NCBI GenBank assembly: GCA_003117195.1
Contig: BDSI01000060.1
Span: 601,616-665,615, forward strand
Source of the DNA: Eudorina sp. 2006-703-Eu-15
Taxonomy: Eukaryota; Chlorophyta; Chlorophyceae; Chlamydomonadales; Volvocaceae
Length of the DNA stretch: 64,000 bases
Reading direction: 5' to 3'
Position numbers and translations under genes: made by a program. The notes below the pieces were generated by a model, which was not told the origin of the DNA, ran no database searches, and worked only from the letters and a program-made list of their open reading frames with translations. Below are positions 46,001 through 60,000 of this stretch, one piece after another; within the stretch, counting starts at the first letter, position 1, and every line of letters begins with the position of its first letter.

Positions 46001-48143
46001 TGAGCGAGCGTAGCGTGAGCGAGCGTACGTATGTGCCCTGCTGCTGCACGCCAGGACGCGCGGGCAAACGATCGACACAATAAAGCAAGTAGTGGTCGTT
46101 GCTTGGTTCGACACAATAAAACAAGTAGTAGTCATGCAGTTTTGCACGCACGCACGCCGAAGTAAGGTGCGTAATGGTGCACTCACACGTGGCGCGGACA
46201 TCGATGGGCGCCTGGCGTGCTGGCCTGCGTGTACTACTATAGTAGCTATCGACTGCATGCGAGTACCCGCCGCCGCCCGCACGCGCGACGACGCCGTGCC
46301 CGCCGTTTGGCAAGCTAGCTGGCATGGCATTGGCGCGGACATGTATGTACACATGCATGCGTGCATCGATACTGCTTGAATACGTACCGGCGTAACTGCG
46401 TGCGTAGACATACACGCACGTGCGGTGCGGCAGGTGGGTGGCCGCCAGCAGGCGCCATTGATGATTCATTATTTATTCTGATCATGCATAACGAACAAGC
46501 AAGTGCGCGACAAAGGCTTCTCGCGATGCTGTGCAGGGTCAATAATTATTGTAGGGACTAATACTGCAACCCGGCGTTCCAATTAGTATGTATGCCGTAC
46601 GCATACGTGTCCGCCGGGGGATCGCCGGTCAGCAAGTTAGTTCATCACTATTCGATGCGACGGAGACGAGGACAGACAGGGACAGACCGATTATCATCAA
46701 GTAAGCATGTAGCTAGATAGGTCAGCCAATGGAGGCAAGTAAACAGCAGTGGGCTTGAATGTACCCGCACAAACAGTCGGCGCGTGCGCTTTGTGCGCGG
46801 GCGGGTAGCTAGCTAGTGCGGTGCGTGCGCGTGGGCCCTCAACGTTCGGCTGGGTGGTGCGTGCTAACGAGATAGAGATAGATATATAAATTCATTTCCG
46901 ACAGCTAGCCACGTGCAGCACCAAATAAATGGAGCCAAGCAAGCTCCACTGGCTCCACACACGCGCCTTCACCTCGCTCACTCGCTCCGATGTTAACGGA
47001 CCTCGCTCCGCTCCGTCATCAATCGTCCATCCACGCCGTCCGTCCAAATACATTTCATCATTCAAGAGCCTCGCTCTTGGTGCCCAGCCAGCGCGCTCAT
47101 CAATAGCACGCACGCATACATGCACGCACGCCATGTCCCCCTAGCCTACCTGCTGATTGATTGTCTACACAAACCATGCATGCATCCATGTACGTATGTA
47201 TGGGAACGAATCCACCAAGCAAGAATCCGTACATACATACGTGCGTAGTCAGCAGTAAGTCGTGCCATCCAGCTGTGATTTGTTGCTGAGTATTATTAAC
47301 TTGCCCTCACTTTATCAATTGATGGGCTTACGATTCATGCGATGGCGGCGATCAAACCGTTGCAAGCCATCCACGCGGCCGCGCGCACGCCTGCCTATAT
47401 ATGTATGCCTGCGTGCGTACTGGGCGGCGGCATGTACGTAGTTGCCCTCTATGTGTCGTGCCTTATTACTTAGCTCGCATGCTTGCGCCACGCACGCGGC
47501 CGGCCGACCTGCGTTGCGAATGTACAGCCGTTGATTTATGTAACAACGTTCATGTTTGCGGCAGCAGGGTAGGTGTCGTACGTATGTACGCAGACACAGA
47601 ACCACCGCGCGCATGTGTTTTGTCTGGTCGCACATGCATGCATGCATGCATATATGTACGTGCATTGCGTGCATTAATAATACGCACATGCATATATACG
47701 TTTTATTTAGGATCGATGTTACAGCGGCCCCCGCGGGTCATCGGTGACAGGCGAAGCTTCCTCACTACTAAACAATGCGGAAATAAGCGGCGGGTGCGTG
47801 CGTGCTGGAGTGAAGCCCCGCACCCACGCCACGCACCAACGAGATCAACTACACTATTATTATTTTAATTGTAATAACGAACTACAAATTTATAACTTTA
47901 TTCACTTATATTTTATATCATTTCTTAATATCATTGTATCACTGTTATTACTACTATTATTACTACTGCCACTATTACTATTTTTCATGAGCCAAGCAAG
48001 TAAGCTAGACGGTGTGCGCCGCGTATGCACCACCCCGCAGAAGCACGCACGCAAGCAACACTACTGCTGCATACATGTTACATACGTTCATACTGTTTCC
48101 TCAGGGCCTACCTGTTTCTTACTCCATCGTCCCTCCGCTGCCA
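43060..48143. other. Long region without a supported gene
   Basis: Contains an inverted copy of R2 (43461-43484), a GC-rich block at 45.06-45.8 kb, and from 45.9 to 47.7 kb many short palindromic microsatellite runs (tgcatgcatgcatgc, gcacgcacgc, tacgtacgta). Plus-strand open frames in the GC-rich block (for example 45359-45886) have no domain or splice support. Confidence 0.5.
47718..47750 (+). repeat. Dispersed repeat family R2, copy
   Basis: gttacagcggcccccgcggg then tcatcggtgacag; differs by one base from 9206-9238. Confidence 0.7.
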
Positions 48144-49244
48144 TCATTGCAACCGCTTCTGCTGCGTGCCTCTGCTGCTGCTCCTGCCGCGGTTCTTACT
48201 TCTGTCTATTCCGTCGCTGCTGCTACTACTGCTGCTACTGCTGCTGCCGCGACGTCGCCGTGGCTTCTGCCGAGCCTCGTCCGCGGCGCCGTCGCTCGCC
48301 TTCGGCGGCCTGCTGCGTCCTCGCCGGGGCCCTGGCGGCGGCTGCTGTGGCCGTAGTGGCCGCTGCTGCTGCTGGGACAGCTCCTTTGGACCCCGGTCAT
48401 TATCATCACCCACCGGAACGATCCTTCCATTATTGCCAAGAAGCCCTTTCCTCTTGCCGTCCTTGTGGCCGCCCTTGTGGCTACTTGGGCCTGCTAGGCT
48501 AGCAGCAGCCTTGTTAGCATCGCCAGCAGCCCTATAAGCAGCGGCCGGACCTGCGGTTTTTTGTTTCTTTGCGTCTGATGATGACGGCGGTGCCTTGCGC
48601 TTCTCCTGCTGATGATGCATGTTTAGGGTTTGGTTACTGCTGCTCGTCGTCGGCCCCGACTGATGAGGCTCCTTGCTGCCTGCTGCTGCTACTGCTGCTT
48701 TCTTGATAGGCGGTAGCTTCTTGGATTCATCAAAAGAAGTGCGCTGCTTTTCCGCTGTGGGGTCTTTAACGTTAACGGGCTCCGAGACCGAGCTGTCGGT
48801 AGCAACCGCACCGGCAGTGGCGGCGGTCTTCATCGTCTTCATCGTCGGCGTCGTCGGCGTGTTCCCTTGCTGCAGCTTCCCGGCGGCGGCGGGCCCCTCC
48901 TGACCACCGGCGCCGTCAGGGGTCGCACCCGGCAGTAGTAGTGCAGGCGGCGGCGGCGGCGGTGGCAGCTGCGGCTCGACCGGCGCCTTCGGCGGGTCCT
49001 CGCCGGCGGCAGGCGGCAGTAGTACAGCAGGCGGTGAAGCGTCCGTGTCGGAGTCCTCGTCACTGGCACGCCTTGGGCCAGGAGCCACCCCGGGTGGCGG
49101 CGGTGGCGGCACTGGTGGTGACAGCGGATGCGGCAGCAGCACATCTGTCCGTCGCCCTGCCTTCCGCTTGCGGCGGCGTTCAGGCGCCTCATCACTACTG
49201 CCGTCTGAGCGGCACACACAATCAAGGATGACGGAGCCAAGCAT
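48144..49244 (-). CDS. Disordered basic/Ser-rich protein, probably nuclear
   Basis: Single open frame of 366 residues starting ATG at 49244, preceded by an in-frame TAA four codons upstream, and ending TGA at 48144. No folded domain is visible. Order of segments: acidic/basic start (SDEAPERRRKRKAGRR, a likely bipartite nuclear signal), long Pro-rich runs, Ser/Asp patch (DEDSDTD), Lys/Thr-rich middle with repeated KK clusters, Gln/Pro run, and an RS-type tail (ten Ser in a row, then RSKNRGRSSSRG). Such tails occur in splicing and chromatin factors, but no specific family is recognised. The first coding triplets could instead be an intron end (CGCTCAG acceptor near 49203), which would make this the last exon of a longer gene. 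Confidence 0.5.
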   Translation of the reverse strand: MLGSVILDCVCRSDGSSDEAPERRRKRKAGRRTDVLLPHPLSPPVPPPPPPGVAPGPRRASDEDSDTDASPPAVLLPPAAGEDPPKAPVEPQLPPPPPPPALLLPGATPDGAGGQEGPAAAGKLQQGNTPTTPTMKTMKTAATAGAVATDSSVSEPVNVKDPTAEKQRTSFDESKKLPPIKKAAVAAAGSKEPHQSGPTTSSSNQTLNMHHQQEKRKAPPSSSDAKKQKTAGPAAAYRAAGDANKAAASLAGPSSHKGGHKDGKRKGLLGNNGRIVPVGDDNDRGPKELSQQQQRPLRPQQPPPGPRRGRSRPPKASDGAADEARQKPRRRRGSSSSSSSSSSDGIDRSKNRGRSSSRGTQQKRLQ

Positions 49245-51084
49245 AGGAAGTATTTACAAGGGAGCGAGCTTACGGATATTGTGGCTCATAACAAGCAAGG
49301 ACGATGGATGCATAGGCATACGGTGCGTGCCCAACACGTACACCTGCGTGCATGTATCTATATATTATTATTGGCCTAAACCTTACCGTGTCTGCTGGCA
49401 TGATCGGAGGCCGAGCTCCGACCATGAACTAATAAATATAGGTAAACATACACATATTATCACCTATTATAATACGAACGAGCATATTCCGAGTTATTTA
49501 TTACCATAAGTACATACGGTACAACATGTGGCTGGAGACTACACATACCGTGCGTATGTAAGCACCCGCCAAATAAACCCGTCTAACGCGTTGATAAGCA
49601 TACACAGCACTATTCCCATTGCTGCGGGCGCCCGACATTACTAACATTACCAATGTACTGGTGGTGACCTACATATATAACGTGTCACCTATGCCATATG
49701 GCTTTATTGGCCCCTACACACGTACGTACGGAAAAATACCTGATGAGCTGCTGTTGCTGCTTGGTGATGGCCGCGGCACCGCCGGTTGCTCTGCTGGTCT
49801 GCGAGCCGGCAAATCTGCACGAACGCAATGTATATGGAGTTGTGGACGTTTTATGTATGCATGGCTTCAGCAGGGGGGAAGATAGATGTACAGGGCCTGT
49901 CGCTACGCCTGTGGCTACTGTGGCTACCTGGGCTATCTAGCTAGTTATCTACACACGGGCCCACCCGCTTCCCCTATGCATCTAATGCATCTTCGTTACC
50001 GCACGTACTATACGTACCTCCGGGCATCGTCACACACAATTAAAACATGAAAGTAGTGCAAATTAAAATATATAAAATGTACGGTCGTAGCTGCGCGAAT
50101 TGCCAAGCAAATCATTTTAATGACGGAGGGCCAACGCGTACAACGCGCGCGCATCTGCAAAACATGTCCCCCCTTGCCCCGGACATCTTCCTTAATAAGC
50201 TGCCAGGACGACGGCTGAATCCTTTTATATTCAAAAACCCTAAATAGACCCTAAACCACATATATATAAGAGAATACAGCCGTGATGCAGCTTGCTGTAT
50301 CTGCCGACCCTCTATCGCTCTAGTGCACACCCCAGCGAAGAGTTGCAATAAGCAAATCTTTCTAGCCGACGAAGTCGACAGGCTGCACGATATAGAAATT
50401 ACTCCCAGAACCCTTGCACGAGTCCAAAAATTGTGTACTTAGAGCGTTTAAGGTTGCATAAATTTGATAAATAACGACAGGTTCAAGGGTTGCGCCATTA
50501 CTGTAAGCCGCCGGTACGGCAAAGCCGTACTAGCCGTACAGACGCTCACAATACAGGAGCCCAAATGGGTCCCAAACCACGCACGCATCCGGTAAGCCTT
50601 TGCACCTTGCAGCGATGATACCTTGGAGGTACGGTGTTTACGCATCTGAGCGCGGTTCCAGGCAGCTTTGGTGCAGTCTGCACGGCATGTAGTCCTGGCG
50701 CACTATCATTCATGGTGTCATTTAGCCAAGCTAGCTGCACGAACTTCACTATATATATGGGTGGCCGTATATGACTGCGCAGTATTTAATATAATATAGT
50801 ACAATATAATATAATGCATTGCACCACAATATAGTATAGCATACTGTAGTATAATATAACATATGCGGTATAACTATATATAATATAAGAAATATAATTT
50901 AATAGATGTTATTGCTGTTGTTGTCATTATTATTATAATTATAGTAGTAATAAAAATTATTATTATAAATTCATTAATATATTTCATTTTAAGCAGCAAG
51001 GTAGGTGAGCATCGCAGGTCCACTAATCACGGGCTTCAGGTTCAGAGCTTGCGTGTGCGGAAGGTTTCCAAATACATCAGAGTT
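49245..51084. other. Intergenic region with an AT-rich block
   Basis: No gene is supported. 50745-51000 is extremely AT-rich, made of TATAATATA and TTATTATTA-type runs, directly downstream of the 3' end of the membrane-protein gene. CCCTAAA-like motifs occur near 50226-50250. Confidence 0.6.
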
Positions 51085-54000
51085 TCAGAAGTGGTTTGGC
51101 CTACCTGTGTTTGCGGTACTGCTGCTACTGCTGCTGGAAATAGTCTGCTTCTTTTCTGCCGGGCCAAGTGCCTTCTGTGGATGCGTATGCCCCTGACAGC
51201 TCTCAACGTCGCCTTTTACGCCTTGCTGCTGCCAGGCCATTGTCGACATGATAATAAATGGTGTCAAGGTGAACATGACCAGGGCGGAGATGGACCAGCC
51301 GATTGAAACAGCCGACCCAGCAACGCTGATCAGGAATATCCTGGCTGGGGTCAACACCGTCCCGTTTTCCCACATGATCGTCTGTGAGACGCCTTGAGTG
51401 ACGCTCTCCCCGAGGAGCTCGATTACTACAATGGGAAGGAAGGAGAAGCGGTCGCAGTTGACAAACTCCAGGAAACGATATCGGACGAACTCAGGGTAAG
51501 ATGTGCTGGTGGGGGGGGCAGTCGGTGGAGTAGCTGCCGTCGCAATCCCAACAGGTGCCGCCGCTGCTGCTGCCACTCCTGTTGCTGCTGGTGCTGCTGG
51601 TGCTGCTCTTTCTGGTGTTGGTGCTGGTGCCGCCAGCTTGTCAGCCACATGGCGCACGCGAAGCACAAACTGAGCCACCACGCTGATTGCCGAAGTCAGG
51701 AGGAACAAAAGCCATGCTTCCATGGCAAGATGTGGAGCGAAAGTGTTGGGTGAGAGCAACTCCAGCTTGTTCATATTCACCGTTGCCGCGATACAAATAC
51801 CCCATACGCCAAGCTGCATTATGCCACAGACGACTGCCGATGTAGCAACGATACCTTGCCGACGGCTGAATGGCTCTCGGCCGCGTGGGGTAAAGGGGAT
51901 CCGCTTCAGCAACACGAAGAGCAGGTAAAGCGCGAGAATCCCGCCCTTAATAGAGTGAAGCCAGCCGAGGACAAAAGTCCCAAACATATTCCCAAACGAG
52001 GCGATTGTATACAAGAAGGCCCAGTCCGTCGCTTCGTCGTACAAAAAGATGACCACCCATAGAACAGCTGCCACCTTCTCGAGTCGCAGCACCCAGCTGC
52101 TGCGGAGTTGCTTCGGGATGACAAGGAGCGCGATGAAGGCCAGAAGGTGTACACCGACCGCCGCTGCGATACTTGCCCCCCACACCACGGCCGACAGATG
52201 CGCCCTTTGCGCTGCTCCGTCAACGCCACAAGCCATTCCTGGAGTAGCGCCGTATGCCGCAGTATATTCGTTGTACTCATCTCCGAGGAGGGAAGCGCCA
52301 AACGGGTCCAGGCTGAACACACGGTGCTCCATGCAGCTTGAGGAAGACGTGTGCAGCCTGAGCAGCCCCCTGCAGTCTTCGCCGGCGACGATTACTGCTG
52401 GGCGGCCCCTGTCAAGAAGAGCACAGACCCTGGCGGCATCCCCGCTGCTAATCGGACCTTGCAAGTTGGAGGCTGAGACATCGCGCCCAAGCGATTCCTG
52501 GACCAGCCTGAGGACAAACGTCGGATTGCCTGCCGACAGATTGGGAATCGAGAGACGCACGTTGGAATTCTTCAGCACATATCTGGTGTCGAGTTGGGCC
52601 TGCTGCCAAATGAGTCCACATAGTCCGGGGTTGTCGGCGAAGATGGTGACGGGCGGCGCTTTGAAGCTGTGTGGCAGCAGGCCGACAAGACCGCGTCCCC
52701 GGTAGTCAAGCACGGGGGATGTGCAGCAGTCGATGAAGTTCGTGAGCACACTGATGTTGCTGCATTGCTGCGTGGGTGATGATGTGTTCACGGCGAGCGC
52801 TGCTACTGCCAGGGCGTCGCGTGTAGCGTTGCAAACATCGAGTCTATCAGAGAGCCCACTGCATAACTCCGCTGCCTTGGCTGTGTGCCGGATGAAGGAG
52901 CGGATATCTGCTTGGTCAGTACCTTCACTGAAGCCGCCCTCAAGGACGGCCTCCGTAAAAGCGGAGGAGGTGGTTTCCATCGTGGACAGGGCTGGCGACT
53001 TGAGAAGCACCTGCAGTCATAGGAAAGATCATATACGTGCGTGCCCATGGGTTGGCCACCAGAATGGTAACGGTTACATGTTAATCCAATCAGGTACGGC
53101 GACAGGTGCCTGCTCCCATACATGCCCCCACACTTGGATGCAACTCAGCCCCGCAGTGAGCCTTGAGCGCGCCCCATCACCACACCCGCCACACCGCGCC
53201 GCACTTTTCTTGCCAATAGGGCGTTGGCTCATTACGTATTGGAGATCTCGCTTCGATTTCAGACTGTACGGCAAGCTTGCCGTACTTAAGTGTACGATGA
53301 TAATACCTTACGTTCACCTTCGACTTTAGCATGCCATGGCTGCTACCGCTGCTCAACGCTCTATGGCCACACCAGATACAAATGCAAGGTAAATCACGAC
53401 CGCCGGCATACATGTCGCCTCGGCCCGGACTTGGAGCGATCTTTCCAAAATTCCAAATCACACACGATCAGGTATTGCATAGCAGCAATCATGCTTTTAT
53501 TGCTGAGCAACGGTTCTGATGGTGGTACAGGGTGGTACGTGGTAGAAAGCTTGCTTACTGCGTCTTACTGACAGACAATACCGTATGGTCACGACCATCA
53601 TGTCGAGCGGCCAGGAAGATATAATGCGCAATCATCAAACATAGGTAAACTCAAACATTGAATCATCAAATATATACAAGGCGCTCATTGGTGTATAGGG
53701 AATGTGTAAACGGGTAAAAGTTATATGTACGGACAACATTCAGTTCATGGTCATGCGCTTGAAGTATTGAGTTGAATGATTTAGACACAACTAGCTAGAT
53801 AAATATAATACAGTCATTCATCTAAGGGGCCGCCTACATATGTCGAAAATTCATTCACAAGAAAGGAATATGTTTGCTTGAAAATCAGGTTAGCTGCTGT
53901 TTACATATCATACCACTATTAGTGTACTCAAATTTGTGTTTCTTACTACCTACACTTTGTTCACAACGAGTGAAGGTTGACCCCAGTCAATTTTGAAAAC

Positions 54001-57000
54001 GTACTGACTTGCACAGCTATTTACCGCTTCACTAAGCTCCAATATTTAAAGGTTAGTTGTTTTGGTAGACTCGATGCGAGCTTGCTGCTGAGTTGGTGCA
54101 GTTCGATATCCTCCGCTGAAAAAAACGATCACTTTCGGTTCTGCACTGCGCGCCCAAGCAATCAAAGCAAGGTCTTCTTATTAGAATGTTTGATATTGTC
54201 ATTTGTTAGATTGTTTGTCTCCATGAATCGACACTGTCTGGACTATTGTCACTGTTCCGTCCCCCAGATTAACCTGGTTGCCGTCTTGGATATCTTGAAG
54301 GAGTAATACTGGGCTGTTGCAACGCTAGCGGCCGGTATTGTGGAGTGAGCCCCTGTTACTCAGATGACTAATGTGGGATCATTTGGATGGCTGTTCGGAT
54401 AGGCAGGCTGGTCAGGCAGGTGGCCGGGCTGGGCGGGCAGGCTTCATATCTTTGGTAGGCACATAGGTTGGCATGAGGGCAGGTGGGTATGGAGGACTTG
54501 CTTAGAGCAGATGGTAGGAAGAGCAAGTAAGAGTGCTGACGTATGCACCTGCCTGAGTAATTGAATCGTCAAATAAATGGGTAGGCACAAAGGCGCCGAC
54601 AGGCAGGAAGTCCAAACCATGAAATGGGAAGGAACATGTGTGCTGATGCTAGCGATTTGTTGGGTGACAGGGGACCTGCAAGGCGCAGGGGCTCACTCGG
54701 GCAAGCTGCTGGCATGTGACTGCACGAGGAATGCATTCTGCACGTCCATAACCTTACCACTTTCACCATCTGCTCTCTGCAGATACGCCATTACTCTGGT
54801 GGCCTGGGATATGGACTGTAGCCTGGGAGCTAGCGGCCCTACTCAGGAGAGTAAAAATGACAGGTGCGTGAGTGGGCTTGCGAGCGGCGGATAGCATGCC
54901 TTTGTATGTGCTAGGGCTGGATACGGGTGGGCAGCCGGACTGCGTCGCAAGGAAGTTAGCTTTCTGCCATGCAGGACCAAGGGCCAGCAGAGAGGGTGAT
55001 CAGACGAGGTGTAGATCAAAAGCGGGCACGGTGCTGAACAGGTAGGCGGACCGCAGGCTGAGAGTCTTATAGAGGGGATACGTACGCACGACCGATCGGC
55101 GGGTTAGGCTAGCTCAAGGGCGGGCCTGCGGGTGGCTGAGGCCATGGGAAAGTCCCAAGTATCCCAAGGCAGCAGGCAGATATGTCCAATAATGTGGCAG
55201 GATACCACTTGCAAAAGAAAACATCAAGGTTATAGAATCCATAGTAGGACAGTGATAATATATAATAATAAGAATAAATAGTAATTCTAAGGGTACGGCG
55301 GCGGCTGGAGCCTGCGTGTATTTAGGGTGTGGGGGGACCCGAGGGGAACGAACTGAGGGGTAGCGGCGTATTTTGTATGGTCAAACCCTATATTATATAA
55401 ATTATATACATGGTCAGTCGGATCTTCTCCCTCTTATATATAGAAAGCACACAGGCATCTGCGAATACGTGCGTATTACACGCGTGCGTCCGCCCAGGCT
55501 ATGAAACTTACCCGTGGTTCAAGCGAAGTATGGATTGTCAGGGCGGGGACTACTCTTGTAGCTACTTAGGTAAAAATGACAATTACAAACAAGGACGACG
55601 TATTGCGGGTGGGCAACCAGCGCTAAGATAAGTATTAAATGACTACCGCAACCGCGTTGAACTCGTCGGCGTACCTGGTTCATGAGCATGTCCTTCAGAT
55701 TCATGCTCTGAGCACTCAGGACAGCCGAAGCGTTGGCTCCGAGCGATTTAAGGGCTGCGTAGCTGTCATTGTACAGCCCGGTTGCCGTGAAGTTCGCTGC
55801 TGATACCTTGTACCGCACGGGCAAGTAGTACGGCCCATGTCCGCTCCGCGCAAGCCACGAACCGAAGACGCGCAAGGTGGATCCGAGCGCGTCACCGCTC
55901 AGGAGGAAACTGTTCATACGCTCGGTGCTGTATTCCTGTGGCAGGCAGCCCGCCAACGTAAACCCGCACCCAGGGCGCTGCCGGGATGCAGTCGTCTCCG
56001 CACTGCTATACGAACTGCTGCCCCCAGTGTTCGCCCTCGCCAGGATTCGTGATGTGAAGTTTCCAACAACCCGCAACGCGTCATCAAATCCGCTCCAGCT
56101 GTCGGAGTAGCAGAATGCGGTCTGGTTGGACGCCTGTACTGCCGCCGCTTGAAACCCGTTCGCAGTGACTGTGGTCCCATTCTCCCTGAACGCCATATCA
56201 AAGGTGGCATAGTTACAGCCGGCCGGGCACGATGCGGCTGCTTGGCCAGGGTACATCGACAGCGCCGGGTCCGCTGCAGGGGCACCGTCTCCAAGCAGCA
56301 ATACATCCAGCCCCTGCTCGTCCCTTAGGATGGTCGCGCGAAGTGTCGAGATGTAGGCCGTGCCGCTGGCGCTGCCTGATGACGCGGTTCCAGCGGGCGC
56401 ATCGCCGCCAGCAGTGCTCCAAGTCACTGACGCTGTGGGGCTGGCGCGAAAGCAGCTCCGCACGCGCGACGTGAACTTGATGAGGTTGCGCATGTGCTGG
56501 TAGTGCCGCCGCAGGAAGGGCCCCGTGTTGAGGTCACATCGCAGGTGACTGCCTTGGATGGCGCAGTCGTTTTCGGTTTCTGACGAGGTCAAATCCTGCA
56601 ACAACATAACATTATGGTCAGATATATAGATCACGGGGGATGTTACATGAGCATGGACGCATGCCCGACACGACACCAAAGCGAACTAGGTCGATGGCAC
56701 GCGCGCGGCTGCCGCCCTGGCTGCTTAAGCCCGACAACTCTGATGAGGCAACTTGCCATAAAAAATAGCGGCGGGGTCGGTAAACTGGTCCGTCGGTAAC
56801 CGGTTGGCCACCGGGTTAGGTCATCATACCTCGCAGGTGCCGGACCGGCCGGTGACCGGACCGGCCTGTAATAGGGCGACTAACGGCGCGAAGCAGACCC
56901 AGACTTGACCTGGCCCGAAACCGGTCGGCAACCGGCACATGTATGCCGTACATAGGGCCGTACATAGTCATCATCCCACGCTACGCCTGTCGCACTAGGT

Positions 57001-60000
57001 ACGCTAGGTGACCGCCAGACCAGGTTACGCCGGGCCGTCCGACCGCTCAACACACACAGACGCAAACCACATGGCCAAATTCAATGAAAGAGCAGAGCAC
57101 AACGACCTTGCAGGTAGGCCAACTCGCTGCCGCAGGATGGAAAGCACGCTGCACGACTAGCACGACATTGGAAGTAAGCCAACAACCTAGCTAGGCTTTG
57201 GAGGCAGCATACGCAAGGATCGTTTTATTGATAACAACAAAAATATAATAATCATAATGAAATACTCTCACACATTACCGAAGCACGAGGGTTTTCGTCT
57301 CGTCGTGCATCAGGCATGCAATGAAGCGACGCCCCAGAGTCTACCCTCATTCGGGCTGAAGATTCATATTATATCCTTTGGCAGAATAACAACACTACAA
57401 AATGTATGAGTCTGAGGTAAGTATTAGAAATCTGCATAAAATGAAGCAGTTGCTTTACGTGTAAGTCCGTCATACCACGTACCAGTATCGCGTCCAGCTC
57501 CGGGGGTGATGGGGCAGCCGCAGGTGTTGACGTTGTTTGAACGGGCGGCGGCAGTGTTACCATTAATGGCACTGGTGGCGGTGTTGATGGCGCCGGAGGT
57601 TTTGGGACTGGCGCCGGCGGTATTGAAACTGACATCGGCGGTGGTTGGGTGGTAGCGTTGGGCCCCTGTTTACAAGAATATGCATGATCAAGTATACAAG
57701 GATGCGTACTCGTTACAGACATCGTATGTGCGCAGAAAATGTACGAAATGTATGTGAACGCGACCCGTTGCGGATGGCCTGTAGGTCTGATTGACTAGAT
57801 TGACCATGGTGAAGACGGTCTTTGGAAAAATGCCTCTTTCTTTGCTTACACCCAGGGTTCCGTGCTGATTCAAAAGTCATGCATCCCCTTAGCATGTTGT
57901 GACGGTATTGCGCATCTCATGGTCTTAGTTATGCTTACCTGCTGCAGCGTCTGGGGGGGCAGTGAAGTAAATGGAGGTAGTGGTGGTGGGCTTTCATTTT
58001 TGCCACCACAATCAAGCTGGTAGGAAGAGTTGGGCCAGCCCGTGACCAGAATGGCGGACGGCTGTACTTGGAGGCCGAGACGACAGTTGTAGAGCTCAAG
58101 GGCTGAAACGACGGTTCCAGTGACGGTGGACGTCGCAGAGTCCAAAACGGTACAGCTGCACTGCAGCTCACACACGTCTGTGATGATGCACTTCGAGCAG
58201 ACCGAGGTGTAGTTCCCAGCCGTTGGAATGGAATTGTTTGAGGACCAAGGGCAATCTACATCGGAAGAACAACAGACGCAGATGCAGTATGTAGTGCGTG
58301 CAGTGCGGGAGGGAAGGACGGAGTATATAGATAGGCGAACCCGGGCGGACATCAAGTTTATTTCATCATGACGTGTGTAATTCGCTGTTATCGAACGTGA
58401 AATCAACGTGTCATGTCTCACTCAAGAGTGTCGATACCCGATCAATACGGGCAATGCGGGCCTGCGAGGCGTACAAGGCTGGATGGCCACAACAGCGTTG
58501 CGTGGCTTTCAACGAAGCAAGCGCCCTACATGCATACGTACGTAGACCTATGCTGCTTAGCTAGCTACACGTGCTCTCCTAGCTCTCCACCACCAACGCT
58601 TACCGCGGGGATACAGCCGGAAGTATTGCTGTGGTACTGTCGGGTTGCATTTCTCTGTTCCCACAGTGAATCCCCAATACTCAACGTAGTGAACACAGAG
58701 GTCGGGATTAGCGTAACTGGCAATCATCCACCTGCGTGCACAGACACGCACAAACAAACAATACAGAGGTTTTATGTACAGGCGGGAACGGAGCATAATT
58801 CCTACGTTTTGCTCTCTATTTTGAATAAAATAGCGCGGGCTTTGAAAATACCTCTTATTTCGGTAGTGGTAAACGATAATCGATATGTATATAATATGTG
58901 ATACATGCATGCGCAACAAGTTCTCTCGTTGTCTTACCTATTGGACACGCCGAAAACATTTGGATCAACGAAGGTGTACAGTTGGATGATGTCGGTATCG
59001 TTGCACGCAACCACGCGAAGGTAGAAAGCTCCCCCCCGTCCTTCAGCGGACAAGCACTTTCCCCGTCCGTCCAATATGCGATATACGCCGTCGATACCTG
59101 CATTACATTATAACAAACTGTTTAGTTGTATATACTTTACAATTATAGGCGCTTTGACTAGATTCGCATTATGTTTTTGTTAGCATATTTATCTACCAAG
59201 CAAATGGAGTATACTCGCCTTTCAAGCTCATCCGTCGTCCCCAGGCTACATCACAATGGCGTGCCAAGTTGCCATGCATACATACCATAAATGAACTACA
59301 TACATGCATAATGCCTCTGAACAAAGTTAGGACTTAGTGCGCACTGCTGGTTAAAATATATACGGGCATCGTCGCAGCGCCGCATGCAGACGCGGCGCAA
59401 ACGCGCGGTTTCTGGGCAGAATAATCTTCACGGACCAAAGCCGCAACAGCAAGGCACGAATGAGTTCCCGCGACGAGACCGTATCGATACCCCCTTCCTG
59501 TACATATTACAGCTACTGCCAGATTTTTCCTGAAGTCAATAATGTAACAACCCCGCGGCCCGTCGCCTTGCTTACCATAGGGAGTCCTGGGTTGAAGGGT
59601 AAATGTTTGCGTTTTGGCCAGGTTGTCCCATGCCACTTTGGCGAAAACGAATGTGTCGGGTGGATCACCCCTAAGGGTAATGCTAGTGCCCAGCGCCTCT
59701 CGAGTGCTGAAAGCCCCATCGATACAAGCGGTCATTCGGAAGGGAGCTCGCATGTAGTCTGCAGGTGTATGTCCGGGGTGAACGGCGCAGGGCGTCACAA
59801 CGAAATATATAAGAAGAGCAAAATTTAGCGGCGGCCGCACGCACGCAAGACGTGTATGCACGCACGTGCAATCGTTTCATTACATGCATACACAAGCGGC
59901 ACGGCACCTTCTGGATGGATCCGGTAGCTAGACTCAGCTACCTACCTCGCGGGTTGGTAGATGGGGCACGTACCAGCTCGTGCGATAGAGAGATACAAAC

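Noticed and set aside
45794..46469. Minus-strand frames of 160-205 codons
   Set aside because: Composition is driven by ACGC/ATGC microsatellites (Tyr/His/Arg/Cys runs) and no protein-like conservation is visible.
45900..47700. Dense gcatgcatgc and tacgtacgta palindromic runs considered as a possible regulatory or CRISPR-like array
   Set aside because: They are simple microsatellites of varying length without constant repeat-spacer structure.
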